DNA of 64,000 nucleotides from Tepidanaerobacteraceae bacterium. GTDB lineage: Bacteria > Bacillota > Thermosediminibacteria > Thermosediminibacterales > Tepidanaerobacteraceae. The stretch covers positions 290,028 to 354,027 of the forward strand of contig JANLFP010000003.1 in assembly GCA_024655905.1 (NCBI GenBank). Direction: 5' to 3'. The notes beneath the pieces were generated by a model. The model worked only from the letters and a program-made list of their open reading frames with translations, did not search any database and was not told where the DNA came from. Every line of letters begins with the position of its first letter. Within the stretch, counting starts at the first letter, position 1. The position numbers were made by a program, and so were the translations under genes. This document shows, piece by piece, positions 1 to 10,451 of this stretch.

Positions 1-2
1 TT

Positions 3-449
3 TCCGGCAGCATGAGCCCCTTCCTGGAGCCCGGTGACATGATAGTGGTTCACCGGGTAGATCCGGCAAGCATAAAGGTGGGCGATGTTATAACGTTCCG
101 TGTGGATGACCGGACCCTGGTCACCCATCGCGTGGCGGAAGTCATACCGCAGGACGGGCGCATGGCTTTCAGGACGAAAGGTGACGCCAACAACACCGAA
201 GATATAGATTTGGTGACCCAGGACAGGGTTGTGGGCTCCATGGCATTCAAAATACCTTATGCGGGGTACATAGGCAGGTTTGCCAGAACGCCAAAAGGAT
301 TCGTGGCGATGATAGTTTTCCCCGGAGTGCTGCTAATCGCCGGAGAGATAAAAAACATACTGAACGAGCTGTCGAAAGAACAAAAACAAAGAAAGGCCCA
401 TGACTCAGACCCGGAGCAGGACTCCTCGGGAGATGACATGAAAGCATAG
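3..449 (+). CDS. sipW: SipW-type signal peptidase I, 5' end cut off by window
   Basis: Membrane signal peptidase of the ER/archaeal (SipW) type, which removes signal peptides from TasA-like matrix proteins. The frame is open from the window edge, so the N-terminal membrane anchor is missing. Visible: the SGSMSP motif with the nucleophilic Ser at bases 9-11, a general-base His in VTHRV (ER-type enzymes use His where the usual bacterial ones use Lys), the TKGDANNTED box, and a C-terminal hydrophobic segment followed by a charged tail. It sits directly upstream of genes whose products have SipW-type signal peptides, so substrate and enzyme are encoded together. The family call is firm; the exact N-terminus cannot be seen. 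Confidence 0.92.
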   Translation, partial: SGSMSPFLEPGDMIVVHRVDPASIKVGDVITFRVDDRTLVTHRVAEVIPQDGRMAFRTKGDANNTEDIDLVTQDRVVGSMAFKIPYAGYIGRFARTPKGFVAMIVFPGVLLIAGEIKNILNELSKEQKQRKAHDSDPEQDSSGDDMKA

Positions 450-526
450 TTTTTTTTGATAAGGAATTTTCTCAAAACAAAAAATATTGGGAGGTGGTCG
501 CCAAGATCTCGCGCTTGAATCAAAAT

Positions 527-553
527 GGGTTATCCCGCTGCAATGGATAACCC
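527..553. promoter_or_regulatory. perfect 9-bp inverted repeat in sipW-tasA gap
   Basis: GGGTTATCC and its complement GGATAACCC are separated by nine bases, about 105 bases upstream of the first TasA-like gene. No T-run follows, so it is not an obvious terminator; it could be an operator or an RNA hairpin. Function is inferred from position only. Confidence 0.4.
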
Positions 554-658
554 GGCAAAAACAATAATCATCCACTCTCATTCTACCACAAAACGGGGGA
601 TAATAAAATCCCAAAACAAAAACATCACAAAAAAATCAAATTTTAGGAGGAAAATGAC

Positions 659-1177
659 ATGAGAAGAAACATCATCATCAGTTTGGTGCTCATCGGATTG
701 CTTGCATTTGGAATCGGCTTCGGCACATTTGCATACTTCACCAGCCAGGCGACAAGCCAGAACAATACCTTTACTGCCGGCACCCTTACAATCGACAGCC
801 CGGGGCAATTGACAGCAAGCCTAGCTGTAGGAAACATTTATCCAGGCTGGACTACCAGCAAGACCATAACCGTTCACAACTCGGGTTCCCTCGACTTCAA
901 ATACAGAATCAGCGTGCAGCCCCTTGCCGGAAACATGCTCTATGACGGTGCCACGCCCCTTCAGGTCAGCATAAACGGAGGAGCGTACACCAATATCAAT
1001 TCCCTGGGATATGTGGAATTGGGCAATATAGCCGCTGGGCAGGACGGCACTTTCACGATAGCGTTCAAGCTGCCCGAAGCCGCAGACAATTCTTATCAGG
1101 GCGCTTCAGGAACATTCACATTCGTGTTTGACGCCACTCAGACGTCAAATCCCGGCTATTCTGAGGCCGGCCAGTAA
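659..1177 (+). CDS. TasA/camelysin-family fibre protein 1
   Basis: Secreted protein of 172 residues in the TasA/CalY (camelysin) family, which forms biofilm fibres or cell-surface filaments. The N-terminus has a hydrophobic stretch ending in the AYFTSQAT motif typical of SipW-dependent signal peptides, followed by the conserved NTFTAGTL start of the mature domain. A strong SD (TAGGAGG) lies ahead of the ATG. The C-terminal half is a beta-rich domain ending after a FTFVFDATQ strand. It is the first of two TasA-like genes directly behind the sipW-type peptidase. Family membership is clear; whether it polymerises is inferred from the family. Confidence 0.88.
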   Translation: MRRNIIISLVLIGLLAFGIGFGTFAYFTSQATSQNNTFTAGTLTIDSPGQLTASLAVGNIYPGWTTSKTITVHNSGSLDFKYRISVQPLAGNMLYDGATPLQVSINGGAYTNINSLGYVELGNIAAGQDGTFTIAFKLPEAADNSYQGASGTFTFVFDATQTSNPGYSEAGQ

Positions 1178-1191
1178 ATCCATGAACATGT

Positions 1192-1215
1192 CAGCCGGGC
1201 TCCAAAGCCCGGCTG
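1192..1215 (+). repeat. GC-rich intergenic hairpin
   Basis: CAGCCGGGCT and AGCCCGGCTG pair perfectly around a CCAA tetraloop just after the first TasA-like gene. There is no following T-run, so it more likely stabilises or processes the mRNA than ends transcription. A near copy lies after the next gene at 2289-2318. Confidence 0.6.
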
Positions 1216-1290
1216 AAATTGATGGATTAAGCCATTATTCAAAGCCCGGAATTAATTAAGGGAGCTTTGAAAATAAAAGGAGGGCCATTA

Positions 1291-2259
1291 ATGAATAAAA
1301 AGCTCATAGTGGGAATACTGGCCGTGACCCTCGTGTGTGCCTTTGCGGGTGCTGGTACCATGGCGTATTTTACCAGCCGCGCAACCAGCGAAGCGAACAC
1401 CTTTGTAGCAGGCACCCTGGTGCTGGGCGGAGTAATAGACGGCTCCGACGTGGCCAATCGCTTTGCCACATTGAATATGGCAAATCTGAAACCCGGCGAC
1501 CCCGTTCATCTGGGTTCTACCCTGCTAAAAAATGTGGGAACACTTCCCTTTAAGCTGTACCGCATGACCGCGTCCAATATAGTTGACGCTTCGGGGTTGG
1601 ACGGCGTGCTTACGCTTAATGTGACAATAGGCGGGGAGCAGGTGTTTTCCGGGAAATTAAGCCAGCTGGTGCAGGAAAACGGAGGTTACTTCGATCCCAT
1701 TTACAACGTCCAGCCCGGTGAGGAAAAGGCCATGGACCTTTATGTCATGATGGATGCCGCAGCCGGCAACGCCTATCAGGGCAAATCAATGACCTGCGAC
1801 CTCACCGTATATGCGGCACAGAATGAAATGCCATCAAACGGCGAACCCCAGGGAAGCCAGGTAAATCTTGGCACGGCTCCCGGTGGAAGGCCAACCTTCT
1901 CCGTAGCGGGCTACAATACCCCGAGCCAGGTGTGTTTTGACTGGAACTGGGACCCGGAAGATGCGGGATACGAGTATTATAAGCTGGAAATAAAACATGA
2001 GACCGGGACTCCGACGACCACTATCGAAGAAGAAAGGATGGTCATAATCATATTGCCGATTACCAGGGAGATCGTGGTTTCGGGAGACGGCATAGATGGA
2101 AACGATGTAAATGTCGACTGGAACGGTGATGTGGTGAAAATTGATAAGTCCGCGTTCCCCAGCGACTGGACCGGATTTGAGGTAAGACTTTCCGGGAAGC
2201 AGCGCTTAACGGGCACGGTAAAATCCATACCCTATCAGTGGTGGTCCCTTAACAGATAA
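1291..2259 (+). CDS. TasA/camelysin-family fibre protein 2, extended
   Basis: Secreted TasA-like protein of 322 residues. The ATG at 1291 is chosen because AAAGGAGGG lies five bases upstream; an in-frame codon at 1267 has no SD. The signal peptide ends in MAYFTSRATS, again the SipW type, followed by NTFVAGTLVLGG. The first ~190 residues resemble the first TasA-like protein; the last ~130 residues form an extra domain rich in acidic and aromatic residues (FDWNWDPEDAGYEYY) that I do not recognise. Second gene of the putative fibre operon. It may be a minor or adaptor subunit; that role is inference. Confidence 0.85.
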   Translation: MNKKLIVGILAVTLVCAFAGAGTMAYFTSRATSEANTFVAGTLVLGGVIDGSDVANRFATLNMANLKPGDPVHLGSTLLKNVGTLPFKLYRMTASNIVDASGLDGVLTLNVTIGGEQVFSGKLSQLVQENGGYFDPIYNVQPGEEKAMDLYVMMDAAAGNAYQGKSMTCDLTVYAAQNEMPSNGEPQGSQVNLGTAPGGRPTFSVAGYNTPSQVCFDWNWDPEDAGYEYYKLEIKHETGTPTTTIEEERMVIIILPITREIVVSGDGIDGNDVNVDWNGDVVKIDKSAFPSDWTGFEVRLSGKQRLTGTVKSIPYQWWSLNR

Positions 2260-2288
2260 TCCTTCAGATGGCAAAACCTCTGAAACAT

Positions 2289-2318
2289 TCCGCAGCCGGG
2301 CATAAAATCCGGCTGCGG
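2289..2318 (+). repeat. GC-rich intergenic hairpin, near copy of 1192-1215
   Basis: CCGCAGCCGG pairs with CCGGCTGCGG around a nine-base loop in the gap after the second TasA-like gene. It shares the CAGCCGGGC core with the hairpin in the previous gap. No T-run follows directly. Confidence 0.55.
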
Positions 2319-2511
2319 TGTGCTCTTGCTATTTTAAATTTCTGAAAGCAACCGATGGAATTAATTGCTGGGGATGATTTAATCACTCTCTCAATATCAT
2401 GCCTTTCTTATAGCGGTTTTACGGCATCCAAAAGGGTTCCGAAATTTGACTCCACCCGGAACATTTTTGGATCCCGTAAAAAAAGAACTTCATCGGTCTG
2501 CGAAAGGGGGG

Positions 2512-3720
2512 ATGAGGAATTTGAAGCGAAGAAACAAGATGAAATCGGGTATGTTGCTCATGGCGGCCATCTTTATATTCATTTCGACTTTTTGGGGAGC
2601 CGCCGCGTCGCTCGCGACCAACGCCGATCCGGATGTGACGCTGGATGTATCCGGGCAGGGTTCCAGCGGCGGAGCCATGTTCGGGAACGGGATCTGGGCT
2701 CCCGGGGCAAGCCGGGCGGGCACCATCAGGCTTTACAATAATCATTCCGAAAGGGTGCGCGTGAACAGCTTCGGCATTTCCATGAAGCTGGAAAGGACTC
2801 TTGGCGGAGAGCCTGAAGCCATAGCTCCGCACAGCGGCTTATACGAATCTTTTGCAAAAAGCATGAAGCTTACCATAAAAAAAGGCAGGCTACTGGTATT
2901 TTCGGATACAGTCTTTGAAGGCAGCTTTTTTGAACTGCTCTATGGCAGCGGGGATGAAACTTACCGGGGATATGCCCTGCCGCAGGGCGATGGGTTCAAT
3001 ATTGATGAAGGCGGCTCTGCAGATTTGGAATATGCGGTGCGCATGGATGAGCGGGCAGGCAACGACATGCAGGGATTGAAAGCAACCGTGGCGTTCCTTG
3101 TAAACATGGATGAAAATCCCGTACCCGAGCATAGAGACAGGAACAACAACAATCAGTTGGTGGAAGAACCGCTGGAGGAGTATCCCGACATCGGCGGCCA
3201 CTGGGCCCACGATTGCATAGTTGCACTGCTGCAGCACGGAATAATCCACGGTTATCCCGACGGCACGATAAGGCCTGACAACTACATCACCAGGGCCGAA
3301 GCCGCAGTTCTTGCGGCGAACGCACTCAATCTGGGCGAGACGGCGGGCGCGCCCTCATATGCAGATGCTATTCTCCCATGGGCTCAGGGATACATATTGT
3401 CGACTACCGGCAAGGGCATATTCGAAGGCTATCCCGGAAACGTGTTCAAACCCGAAAATTATATTACGAGGGAAGAAATGGCCGCGGCCCTGATGCGCGC
3501 TTTCGGCAAAAAAGCGCAAGAGGATGTGCGGCTTGCATTCAGGGATAAGGACGATATAGGCGCATGGGCGGCGGAATATGTTAAGGCGGGCATATACAAC
3601 GATATTATAACTGGCTATCCTGACAATACCTTCAAGCCAAAAGCCCAGGTCACTAGGGCCGAAGCATTTACCATGATATGCAAATTGCTGGGTTATCACG
3701 CAGAACATGCCAAGCAGTGA
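2512..3720 (+). CDS. TasA-like protein with three C-terminal SLH domains
   Basis: Secreted cell-wall-anchored protein of 402 residues. The ATG at 2512 follows a GAAAGGGGGG ribosome site; a longer in-frame start at 2446 has none. Residues ~10-30 are a hydrophobic signal segment. The middle (~40-210) has a TasA-like arrangement (GIWAPGASRAGTIRLYN). Residues ~222-400 hold three S-layer homology domains (HGYPDGTIRPDNYITRAEA, EGYPGNVFKPENYITREEM, TGYPDNTFKPKAQVTRAEA), which bind pyruvylated secondary wall polymer. Its place in the operon suggests it tethers the TasA-type fibre to the wall. The TasA-like call for the middle part is weaker than the SLH call. Confidence 0.85.
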   Translation: MRNLKRRNKMKSGMLLMAAIFIFISTFWGAAASLATNADPDVTLDVSGQGSSGGAMFGNGIWAPGASRAGTIRLYNNHSERVRVNSFGISMKLERTLGGEPEAIAPHSGLYESFAKSMKLTIKKGRLLVFSDTVFEGSFFELLYGSGDETYRGYALPQGDGFNIDEGGSADLEYAVRMDERAGNDMQGLKATVAFLVNMDENPVPEHRDRNNNNQLVEEPLEEYPDIGGHWAHDCIVALLQHGIIHGYPDGTIRPDNYITRAEAAVLAANALNLGETAGAPSYADAILPWAQGYILSTTGKGIFEGYPGNVFKPENYITREEMAAALMRAFGKKAQEDVRLAFRDKDDIGAWAAEYVKAGIYNDIITGYPDNTFKPKAQVTRAEAFTMICKLLGYHAEHAKQ

Positions 3721-3760
3721 TATGCCAAAAATAAATATATACCCGGGGAGGTGAAAATGA

Positions 3761-5515
3761 TTGGGACATAAGGCAAAAGTCATAAAGGGCATCCTTTTTA
3801 AAGCAGCAGGCTTTTTTCTGGCAGGGGTGCTCGTGAGCATGGCCCTGCTTACCGATACCAGCACCCTTGCATGGTTTTCTTCCAGGGTCGCCGGCAGCAT
3901 TCAGGTCCAGGCGGCTTCCGGCGAAGACATCATCGAAGATTTTTATACGCTCAGCGGCGGCTCCAGGAGCAGCCGGAACCCGGACACCATTGTGGTGAAA
4001 AAGGCTCCGAACATGAAGGGAAATATGATAGTATATTTTTCCCTGGATGAAAAAATTTCCGGCAAAAATTCCGGGCACGGCCTGGCAGGCTACATGCTGC
4101 ACTTGAATCCGATTGAAATAAAGGATAACGGCCAAGGCGAATTTCGCGCGCAGATTGAAATGAAATTCAACTGGAGGGATCTGGTTTACCTCTGGGACAA
4201 TTTCGACAAGACCGAGTCGGGGACGCTGACACTCCGCTATCTAAACGGCTTCGTCATAAAAGAATATCCGGTGACTTTTGACAACGGCTATCTTTGGAGC
4301 CGCGCCGTAGCTTCTCTGACGGGTATGCCGGACATGAAGTATGCGAAAAAGAATAAGGACGACCTCGAAAACCAGATGAATGCATACATAGCACAAATAA
4401 TAGCCGATCTGGCCCAGAGCGTCCACTGGAACCAAATTATTTCATCGGGAAGGACGGCGCTCTTTAGTGCATCCATTATGGCTTATGACGATAAAACAGC
4501 GCCAGAACAGGCATCAGACCAGTTAAAAACCGGCTCTGTAACGACCGCCGCCATGGCCCGCGCAAGGATGAACGGTGTTGTAAACCCCTTCGAAAGAATT
4601 CAGCTGACCGGAGAGCAGCAATCCATAGTCGACATAGTGGCGCCGGGGCTTACGGCATATATCGAAAATATCTACAATTTCGTCGAGGAACTCATAGCAC
4701 GGCTCAACGAAAAGATGGCAGAAATTGATAAGCTCAATCTTGCAATCGATGGCATGAATGCGCAGATACAGGGGCTCAACGCCGCCATAGACGATTTGAC
4801 TCAAAAATACACCGCCCTTGAACAGGAAAAGGCTGCACTGCTGGAAGAAAAAATGAATCTTGAGCAGGATAATATGAAACTGAAGGCTAAAATCGACGAC
4901 CTGAAGGATGAGATAGACAGCCTCATTGAAAAAAATGCCGGATTGAAAGATGAAATTAAGGATTTGGAGTTGAGAAATACTTCTCTTGAGCAGGAAATCC
5001 AGAAAATGAAAGACGAAAACGATAACCTGCGAAAAGAAATTGAAAACCTGAAACATTCTTCTATATCCGGCGGATCCGGAAATACGTCTTCTGGAGGATC
5101 AGGGGCCCCTTCGGATGAGATTGAGCCTCCGGCGGGAACACAACCCCCATCTGCAGAACCGCCTGATGGAGGGTTTGGAGATACGGGCACAGTGCAGCCG
5201 CCGACGCAGGAAGCCGGGGAACAACCCCCGGCTGGGCAGGAACCCGCGGTAGAAGAGCCCGGGGCACCATCATCAGGCGGAAAGCAACCGGTCGGAAATT
5301 CCACCCAGCAAGATTCTCCTTCTGCAAAATCGCAGGACGGCCTAGGAAATGAAGATTCCATAGACAGCGCAAACCCGTCTGGTGGAGAAGGGCCATCGCT
5401 GCAGCAGGGCGCATCAGGCGCAGATTCACAAAAAGAACAGGCCGGTGCAGCGGCGTCGCAGGAAAACCAGCCTTCGACACAGCAGGATGGCCAGGATGTG
5501 CTGATAGCTCCATAA
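3761..5515 (+). CDS. secreted coiled-coil protein with Pro/Gly/Gln-rich tail
   Basis: Predicted 584-residue exported protein starting with TTG at 3761, eight bases after GGGGAGGTG; the nearby ATG at 3757 runs into a stop at once. Order: signal segment ending in LAWFSSRVAG (reminiscent of the SipW motif AYFTS), a globular N-terminal domain (~55-290), a long heptad-rich coiled coil (~306-432) and a low-complexity tail rich in Pro, Gly, Ser, Gln and Glu (~432-584). Last gene before a terminator, so last in the fibre operon. I recognise no family for the globular part. A role as a spacer or cross-linker of the fibre is inference from architecture and position. Confidence 0.75.
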   Translation: MGHKAKVIKGILFKAAGFFLAGVLVSMALLTDTSTLAWFSSRVAGSIQVQAASGEDIIEDFYTLSGGSRSSRNPDTIVVKKAPNMKGNMIVYFSLDEKISGKNSGHGLAGYMLHLNPIEIKDNGQGEFRAQIEMKFNWRDLVYLWDNFDKTESGTLTLRYLNGFVIKEYPVTFDNGYLWSRAVASLTGMPDMKYAKKNKDDLENQMNAYIAQIIADLAQSVHWNQIISSGRTALFSASIMAYDDKTAPEQASDQLKTGSVTTAAMARARMNGVVNPFERIQLTGEQQSIVDIVAPGLTAYIENIYNFVEELIARLNEKMAEIDKLNLAIDGMNAQIQGLNAAIDDLTQKYTALEQEKAALLEEKMNLEQDNMKLKAKIDDLKDEIDSLIEKNAGLKDEIKDLELRNTSLEQEIQKMKDENDNLRKEIENLKHSSISGGSGNTSSGGSGAPSDEIEPPAGTQPPSAEPPDGGFGDTGTVQPPTQEAGEQPPAGQEPAVEEPGAPSSGGKQPVGNSTQQDSPSAKSQDGLGNEDSIDSANPSGGEGPSLQQGASGADSQKEQAGAAASQENQPSTQQDGQDVLIAP

Positions 5516-5547
5516 ATAAGGATTCATAAACGAGGATCCAAACAAAA

Positions 5548-5574
5548 CCTCTGCCACACGGGCAGAGGCTTTTT
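5548..5574 (+). terminator. intrinsic terminator after fibre operon
   Basis: CCTCTGCC and GGCAGAGG form an 8-bp stem with a five-base loop followed by CTTTTT. It separates the TasA/SLH genes from pyrG. Confidence 0.85.
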
Positions 5575-5611
5575 ACATGGGCTGGCTGGAATGAAAATTC
5601 TTCACCTTCTA

Positions 5612-5641
5612 TTGACAACATCCTTTTAAATTGAATAAAAT
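5612..5641 (+). promoter_or_regulatory. candidate sigma-A promoter for pyrG
   Basis: TTGACA at 5612-5617 and TAAAAT at 5636-5641 with an 18-base spacer, about 50 bases ahead of pyrG. The region just downstream reads GGG followed by seven T. Confidence 0.5.
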
Positions 5642-5679
5642 AAAATGTATGGGTTTTTTTATGTACGGAGAAACTCTAA

Positions 5680-7311
<1,632 letters not shown>

Positions 7312-7375
7312 AGGTTTTCAGCATAAGAGCAGCAGACGAAAAAATAATGAAACGACAATCGAGGATTAATAAAAG

Positions 7376-7402
7376 CCCCTGAATAAGCGTTCGGGGGTTT
7401 TT
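7376..7402 (+). terminator. intrinsic terminator after pyrG
   Basis: CCCCTGAA pairs with TTCGGGGG (one T-G wobble) around a six-base loop and is followed by TTTTT. Confidence 0.75.
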
Positions 7403-7601
7403 AACGCAATATAGATTCAATAACACCTTGAAACGGTCTTGAACCTCGCATGCCTTAGGCAAGACTAAATTTAAATTTATTTTCGACATATTTTTGATTT
7501 TCCGGCAGGAATAAGTCAAAAAATGTCTAATATATATTATATAATTTTCCAGCATTGCCTTATATTGCTTTTTAATTAAATTTAAGAAGGAGGCACAAAG
7601 C

Positions 7602-8858
7602 TTGAAAGGCATTCAGTTCAGAATGGTTATTACAACAATTCTCCTGGTCGTGCTCTCGCTGGGCGCATTTATCTTAATATTCCATCCGCAGGATGCGGCA
7701 AAACAGGATGTAATCGCAATGGCTGCTGCAGCCGCGATCATATCCGGCCTAATCTCATTTGTGGTGGCAAAGACCGTTTCCGCGCCGGTTGGGGCCGTAG
7801 CCCGCGGCCTGCAAGCCATAGCAATGGGGGACTTCACGGTAAAGGCGCGGAAGATCACCGGCGACGAAGTAGGCAGGCTGGCGGACGTTTTCAACGACTC
7901 GGTATCGAAGCTGAAACTCACTCTGGCAGAGGTAAAGAATTCCATAGACGAAATGGTGTCGTCCGCTGACTCCATTAAGGAAATAGCAAAGCAAAGCGAA
8001 GAGGCGTCCAACGTATTCACCGCTTCCATAGAGGAAAACATCCAGAAAAATTCAGAAAAAATGGAAGAAATAAAAAACCTAGTGAGCTCCATATCGGACA
8101 TGCTATCCCAGATGAGCGCCGGCGTTGAACAGATCGCCTCAAGCGCATCGGATGCTTCCGCCACTGCCGTCAATGCCGCCCAACTGGCCGATGCCGGAGA
8201 AGGCGCCATGCGTCAGGTGATAGATCAGATGAAGAAGATTGATGAGTCCAGCGCGAGCACGGGCGAAGTCATAAGAAAGCTCGGCGAAAGCTCAGAAACA
8301 ATCGGCCAGATAGTGGAAACCATCACTGGCATTGCAGACCAGACCAACCTTTTGGCATTAAATGCAGCCATAGAAGCTGCCAGAGCAGGAGAGCAGGGAA
8401 GGGGCTTCGCGGTGGTGGCGGACGAGATCAGGAAACTGGCCGAGCAATCGGGCAATGCAGCCAAACAAATAGCCGACCTCATATCATCTGTCCAGCATGA
8501 AACCGCCAGTGCCGTATCCGCCATGAGTGAAGGCAGGGAGAACGTCAAGAAAGGAATAGAAGCCGTAAAAACCGCAGGAGAGACATTCGACAAAATACTT
8601 GCTGCAGTGCAGAAAGTTTCGGAGCAGATGCAGGAGATTTCCGCTGCAACGCAGCAGATGGCAGCCAGCACAGAAGATACCCACGAATCCTTCAAGAAAA
8701 TGACAGAGATTACGGTGGATACCTCCAACCAGGCCCATGACATCGCGGAGTCGGTGGAAAAACAGCACATGCTCCTGGGCGAAATAGCATCTTCCGCCGA
8801 AATGCTGAGCCAGATTGCGGACAAACTCAAAAAATCATTCCACACCATGAAAATCTAG
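7602..8858 (+). CDS. methyl-accepting chemotaxis protein without large sensor domain
   Basis: Chemoreceptor-type signal transducer of 418 residues that would signal to CheA/CheW. TTG start at 7602 behind AAGGAGG. Two membrane segments (~6-27 and ~37-60) are only about ten residues apart, so there is almost no extracytoplasmic sensor domain. A HAMP domain follows (~60-115), then the coiled-coil signalling domain with the conserved hairpin tip ([20 protein letters not shown], residues ~246-265, continuing [17 protein letters not shown]). No che genes are near. The signal is probably sensed in the membrane or cytoplasm; that is inference. Confidence 0.93.
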   Translation: MKGIQFRMVITTILLVVLSLGAFILIFHPQDAAKQDVIAMAAAAAIISGLISFVVAKTVSAPVGAVARGLQAIAMGDFTVKARKITGDEVGRLADVFNDSVSKLKLTLAEVKNSIDEMVSSADSIKEIAKQSEEASNVFTASIEENIQKNSEKMEEIKNLVSSISDMLSQMSAGVEQIASSASDASATAVNAAQLADAGEGAMRQVIDQMKKIDESSASTGEVIRKLGESSETIGQIVETITGIADQTNLLALNAAIEAARAGEQGRGFAVVADEIRKLAEQSGNAAKQIADLISSVQHETASAVSAMSEGRENVKKGIEAVKTAGETFDKILAAVQKVSEQMQEISAATQQMAASTEDTHESFKKMTEITVDTSNQAHDIAESVEKQHMLLGEIASSAEMLSQIADKLKKSFHTMKI

Positions 8859-8871
8859 TTTCATGTCAAGG

Positions 8872-8897
8872 TGTCAAGGGGACGGAGAACTTGACAA
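8872..8897. repeat. degenerate GGGGACGG repeat
   Basis: TGTCAAGGGGACGGAGAACTTGACA: short inverted arms (TGTCAAG / CTTGACA-like) around the GGGGACGG core that recurs through the window. It lies just behind the chemoreceptor gene. Confidence 0.6.
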
Positions 8898-8963
8898 CTT
8901 TCAACTTCAAGTTTGATAGTTGATGCATAGATGTTTTGAATCTGCATTATCTATGCTTCATAT

Positions 8964-9004
8964 AAACGGCAGGCCGAAAACAATCGGTCCTGCCGTTTGG
9001 TTTT
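8964..9004 (+). terminator. intrinsic terminator after chemoreceptor
   Basis: AAACGGCAGG pairs with CCTGCCGTTT, extended by an inner CCGA/TCGG stem, and is followed by GGTTTTT. Confidence 0.8.
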
Positions 9005-9090
9005 TAAGCCAAAATATCTTTTCTCTTTGGCGCAAAATAATGTATAATTAATTATAACAGCAGAAAATATTTTCGGAGGATATTCATACA

Positions 9091-10176
9091 ATGGAATTAA
9101 AAGTAATCGAGGATAAAGATAGGCATATTTTCGACAAATTCATGGCATACGGCCCCAAAGGGCATGTGCTCCAATCTTACGAATGGGGCGAAGTAAAGCG
9201 CCGCACCGGATGGCAGCCCATAAGGATGCTGGTGACGGAAAATGCTGAGCCGGTGGCGGGCATTTCAATTTTAAAGAGGCGGCTGCCAATCCCCGGGTTT
9301 AAAAAATGCATATTTTACGCTCCCCGGGGACCGGTGGCGGACTTTTCCGACAGAGAAACTCTAAAATTTCTTTTATCAAAAATAAAGGAGCTTGCCGCAA
9401 TGCATGGCGCCATTATGCTCAAGATAGACCCCGATATAAAATCCCCTGACGAAAATGCCTCAAATGCATTGAAATCCCTGGGCTTTATTTTGCGCGAAGG
9501 CGGCAAAAATTTCGAAGGGGTCCAGCCCAGATTCGTGTTTCGCCTGCCGCTGGATAAGCCTTTGGACGACATCTTTGCTTCCTTCCACGAAAAAACGCGC
9601 TACAACATCCGCCTCGCATCGAGAAAGGGCGTCGCCGTCAAAGAAGGTTCCCGCGAGGACCTAAAGCCCTTTTACGAAATCCTTCAGGAGACATGCATAA
9701 GGGACAAATTCCTGGTGAGAGGTTTCGATTACTTTGAAGCCCTGTGGGATGAAATGGTGGAAAAGGGCCTGGCGAAGCTATTCATGGCAGAATACGAGGG
9801 CAGATACATCGCCGGAACAATAGCTTTCATATTCGGCGACAAAGCCTGGTACATCTACGGCGCCTCCTCCAATGAGCACCGCAACGTCATGCCCAACTAC
9901 GCCCTGCAATGGGAGATGATTAAATGGGCCAAACAAAACGGCTGCACGATGTATGATTTCAGAGGCGTCTCCGGAGACCTTTCCCCCGACAATCCCCTCT
10001 ACGGCCTTTACCGCTTCAAGAAAGGCTTCAACGCCGAGTTTACCGAATTTATCGGGGAATTCGATCTTCCCCTTTCTCCGCTTTTCTATCATCTGTGGGA
10101 ACATGCCATTCCGGGATACAGGACCATGAGAAGGAATATAGTTAACCTTATTAGGGGGATGAGGAAAAAAATATAA
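9091..10176 (+). CDS. FemAB-family aminoacyltransferase-like protein
   Basis: A 361-residue protein of the FemAB/FemX type: two fused GNAT-like folds that add amino acids from aminoacyl-tRNA to lipid II or peptidoglycan stem peptides. Typical features are the N-terminal HVLQSYEWGEVKRRTGW segment, IFYAPRGPV, FHEKTRYNIRLASRKGV and the C-terminal YDFRGVSG and LYRFKKGF motifs. ATG at 9091 behind CGGAGGAT. Monocistronic between a terminator and a decayed gene. The substrate amino acid cannot be told from sequence. The lipid II amidation pair murT-gatD lies 10 kb downstream, but no direct link is shown. Confidence 0.88.
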   Translation: MELKVIEDKDRHIFDKFMAYGPKGHVLQSYEWGEVKRRTGWQPIRMLVTENAEPVAGISILKRRLPIPGFKKCIFYAPRGPVADFSDRETLKFLLSKIKELAAMHGAIMLKIDPDIKSPDENASNALKSLGFILREGGKNFEGVQPRFVFRLPLDKPLDDIFASFHEKTRYNIRLASRKGVAVKEGSREDLKPFYEILQETCIRDKFLVRGFDYFEALWDEMVEKGLAKLFMAEYEGRYIAGTIAFIFGDKAWYIYGASSNEHRNVMPNYALQWEMIKWAKQNGCTMYDFRGVSGDLSPDNPLYGLYRFKKGFNAEFTEFIGEFDLPLSPLFYHLWEHAIPGYRTMRRNIVNLIRGMRKKI

Positions 10177-10251
10177 AAAGAGTGGTTATTCAGGCATGTC
10201 CGGAATATTCAACTACTTTGATGGAGGGGTTATTATAAGGAAGAAAAAATT

Positions 10252-10378
10252 ATAGTATAAAGAATCATTGTTGATCCAGAAATAATATGCGGGGGCAACC
10301 GGTAATAAAAGGCACGCGCATAACTGTTTTTTTACTTGAGTTATTAGCCGGAGTATATACCATAGAAATACCATAGAA
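10252..10378 (+). pseudogene. decayed DUF433-family gene
   Basis: Two frames joined by a one-base loss around 10292 read RIIVDPEIICGG then QPVIKGTRITVFLLELLAG, the hallmark of DUF433 antitoxin-like proteins (usual form: CGGQPVIKGTRI). The first frame has a stop immediately upstream and the second ends early at TAG 10376-10378, so start and end are both lost. A short direct duplication (ATAGAAATACC) sits at the end. No partner toxin gene is beside it. Confidence 0.7.
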
Positions 10379-10451
10379 AAAATAATTGGTTTAAAATATA
10401 AACAATATTTTTATTGGCGTTTCTAAATTTACTCATAAAGGAGGCTGCACC

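Noticed and set aside
9315..9572. Antisense frame in the FemAB-like gene
   Set aside because: Complement of a well-supported coding sequence, no independent evidence.
10344..10378. Duplicated ATAGAAATACC as a target-site duplication
   Set aside because: The copies are adjacent with nothing inserted between them, so slippage is the simpler explanation.
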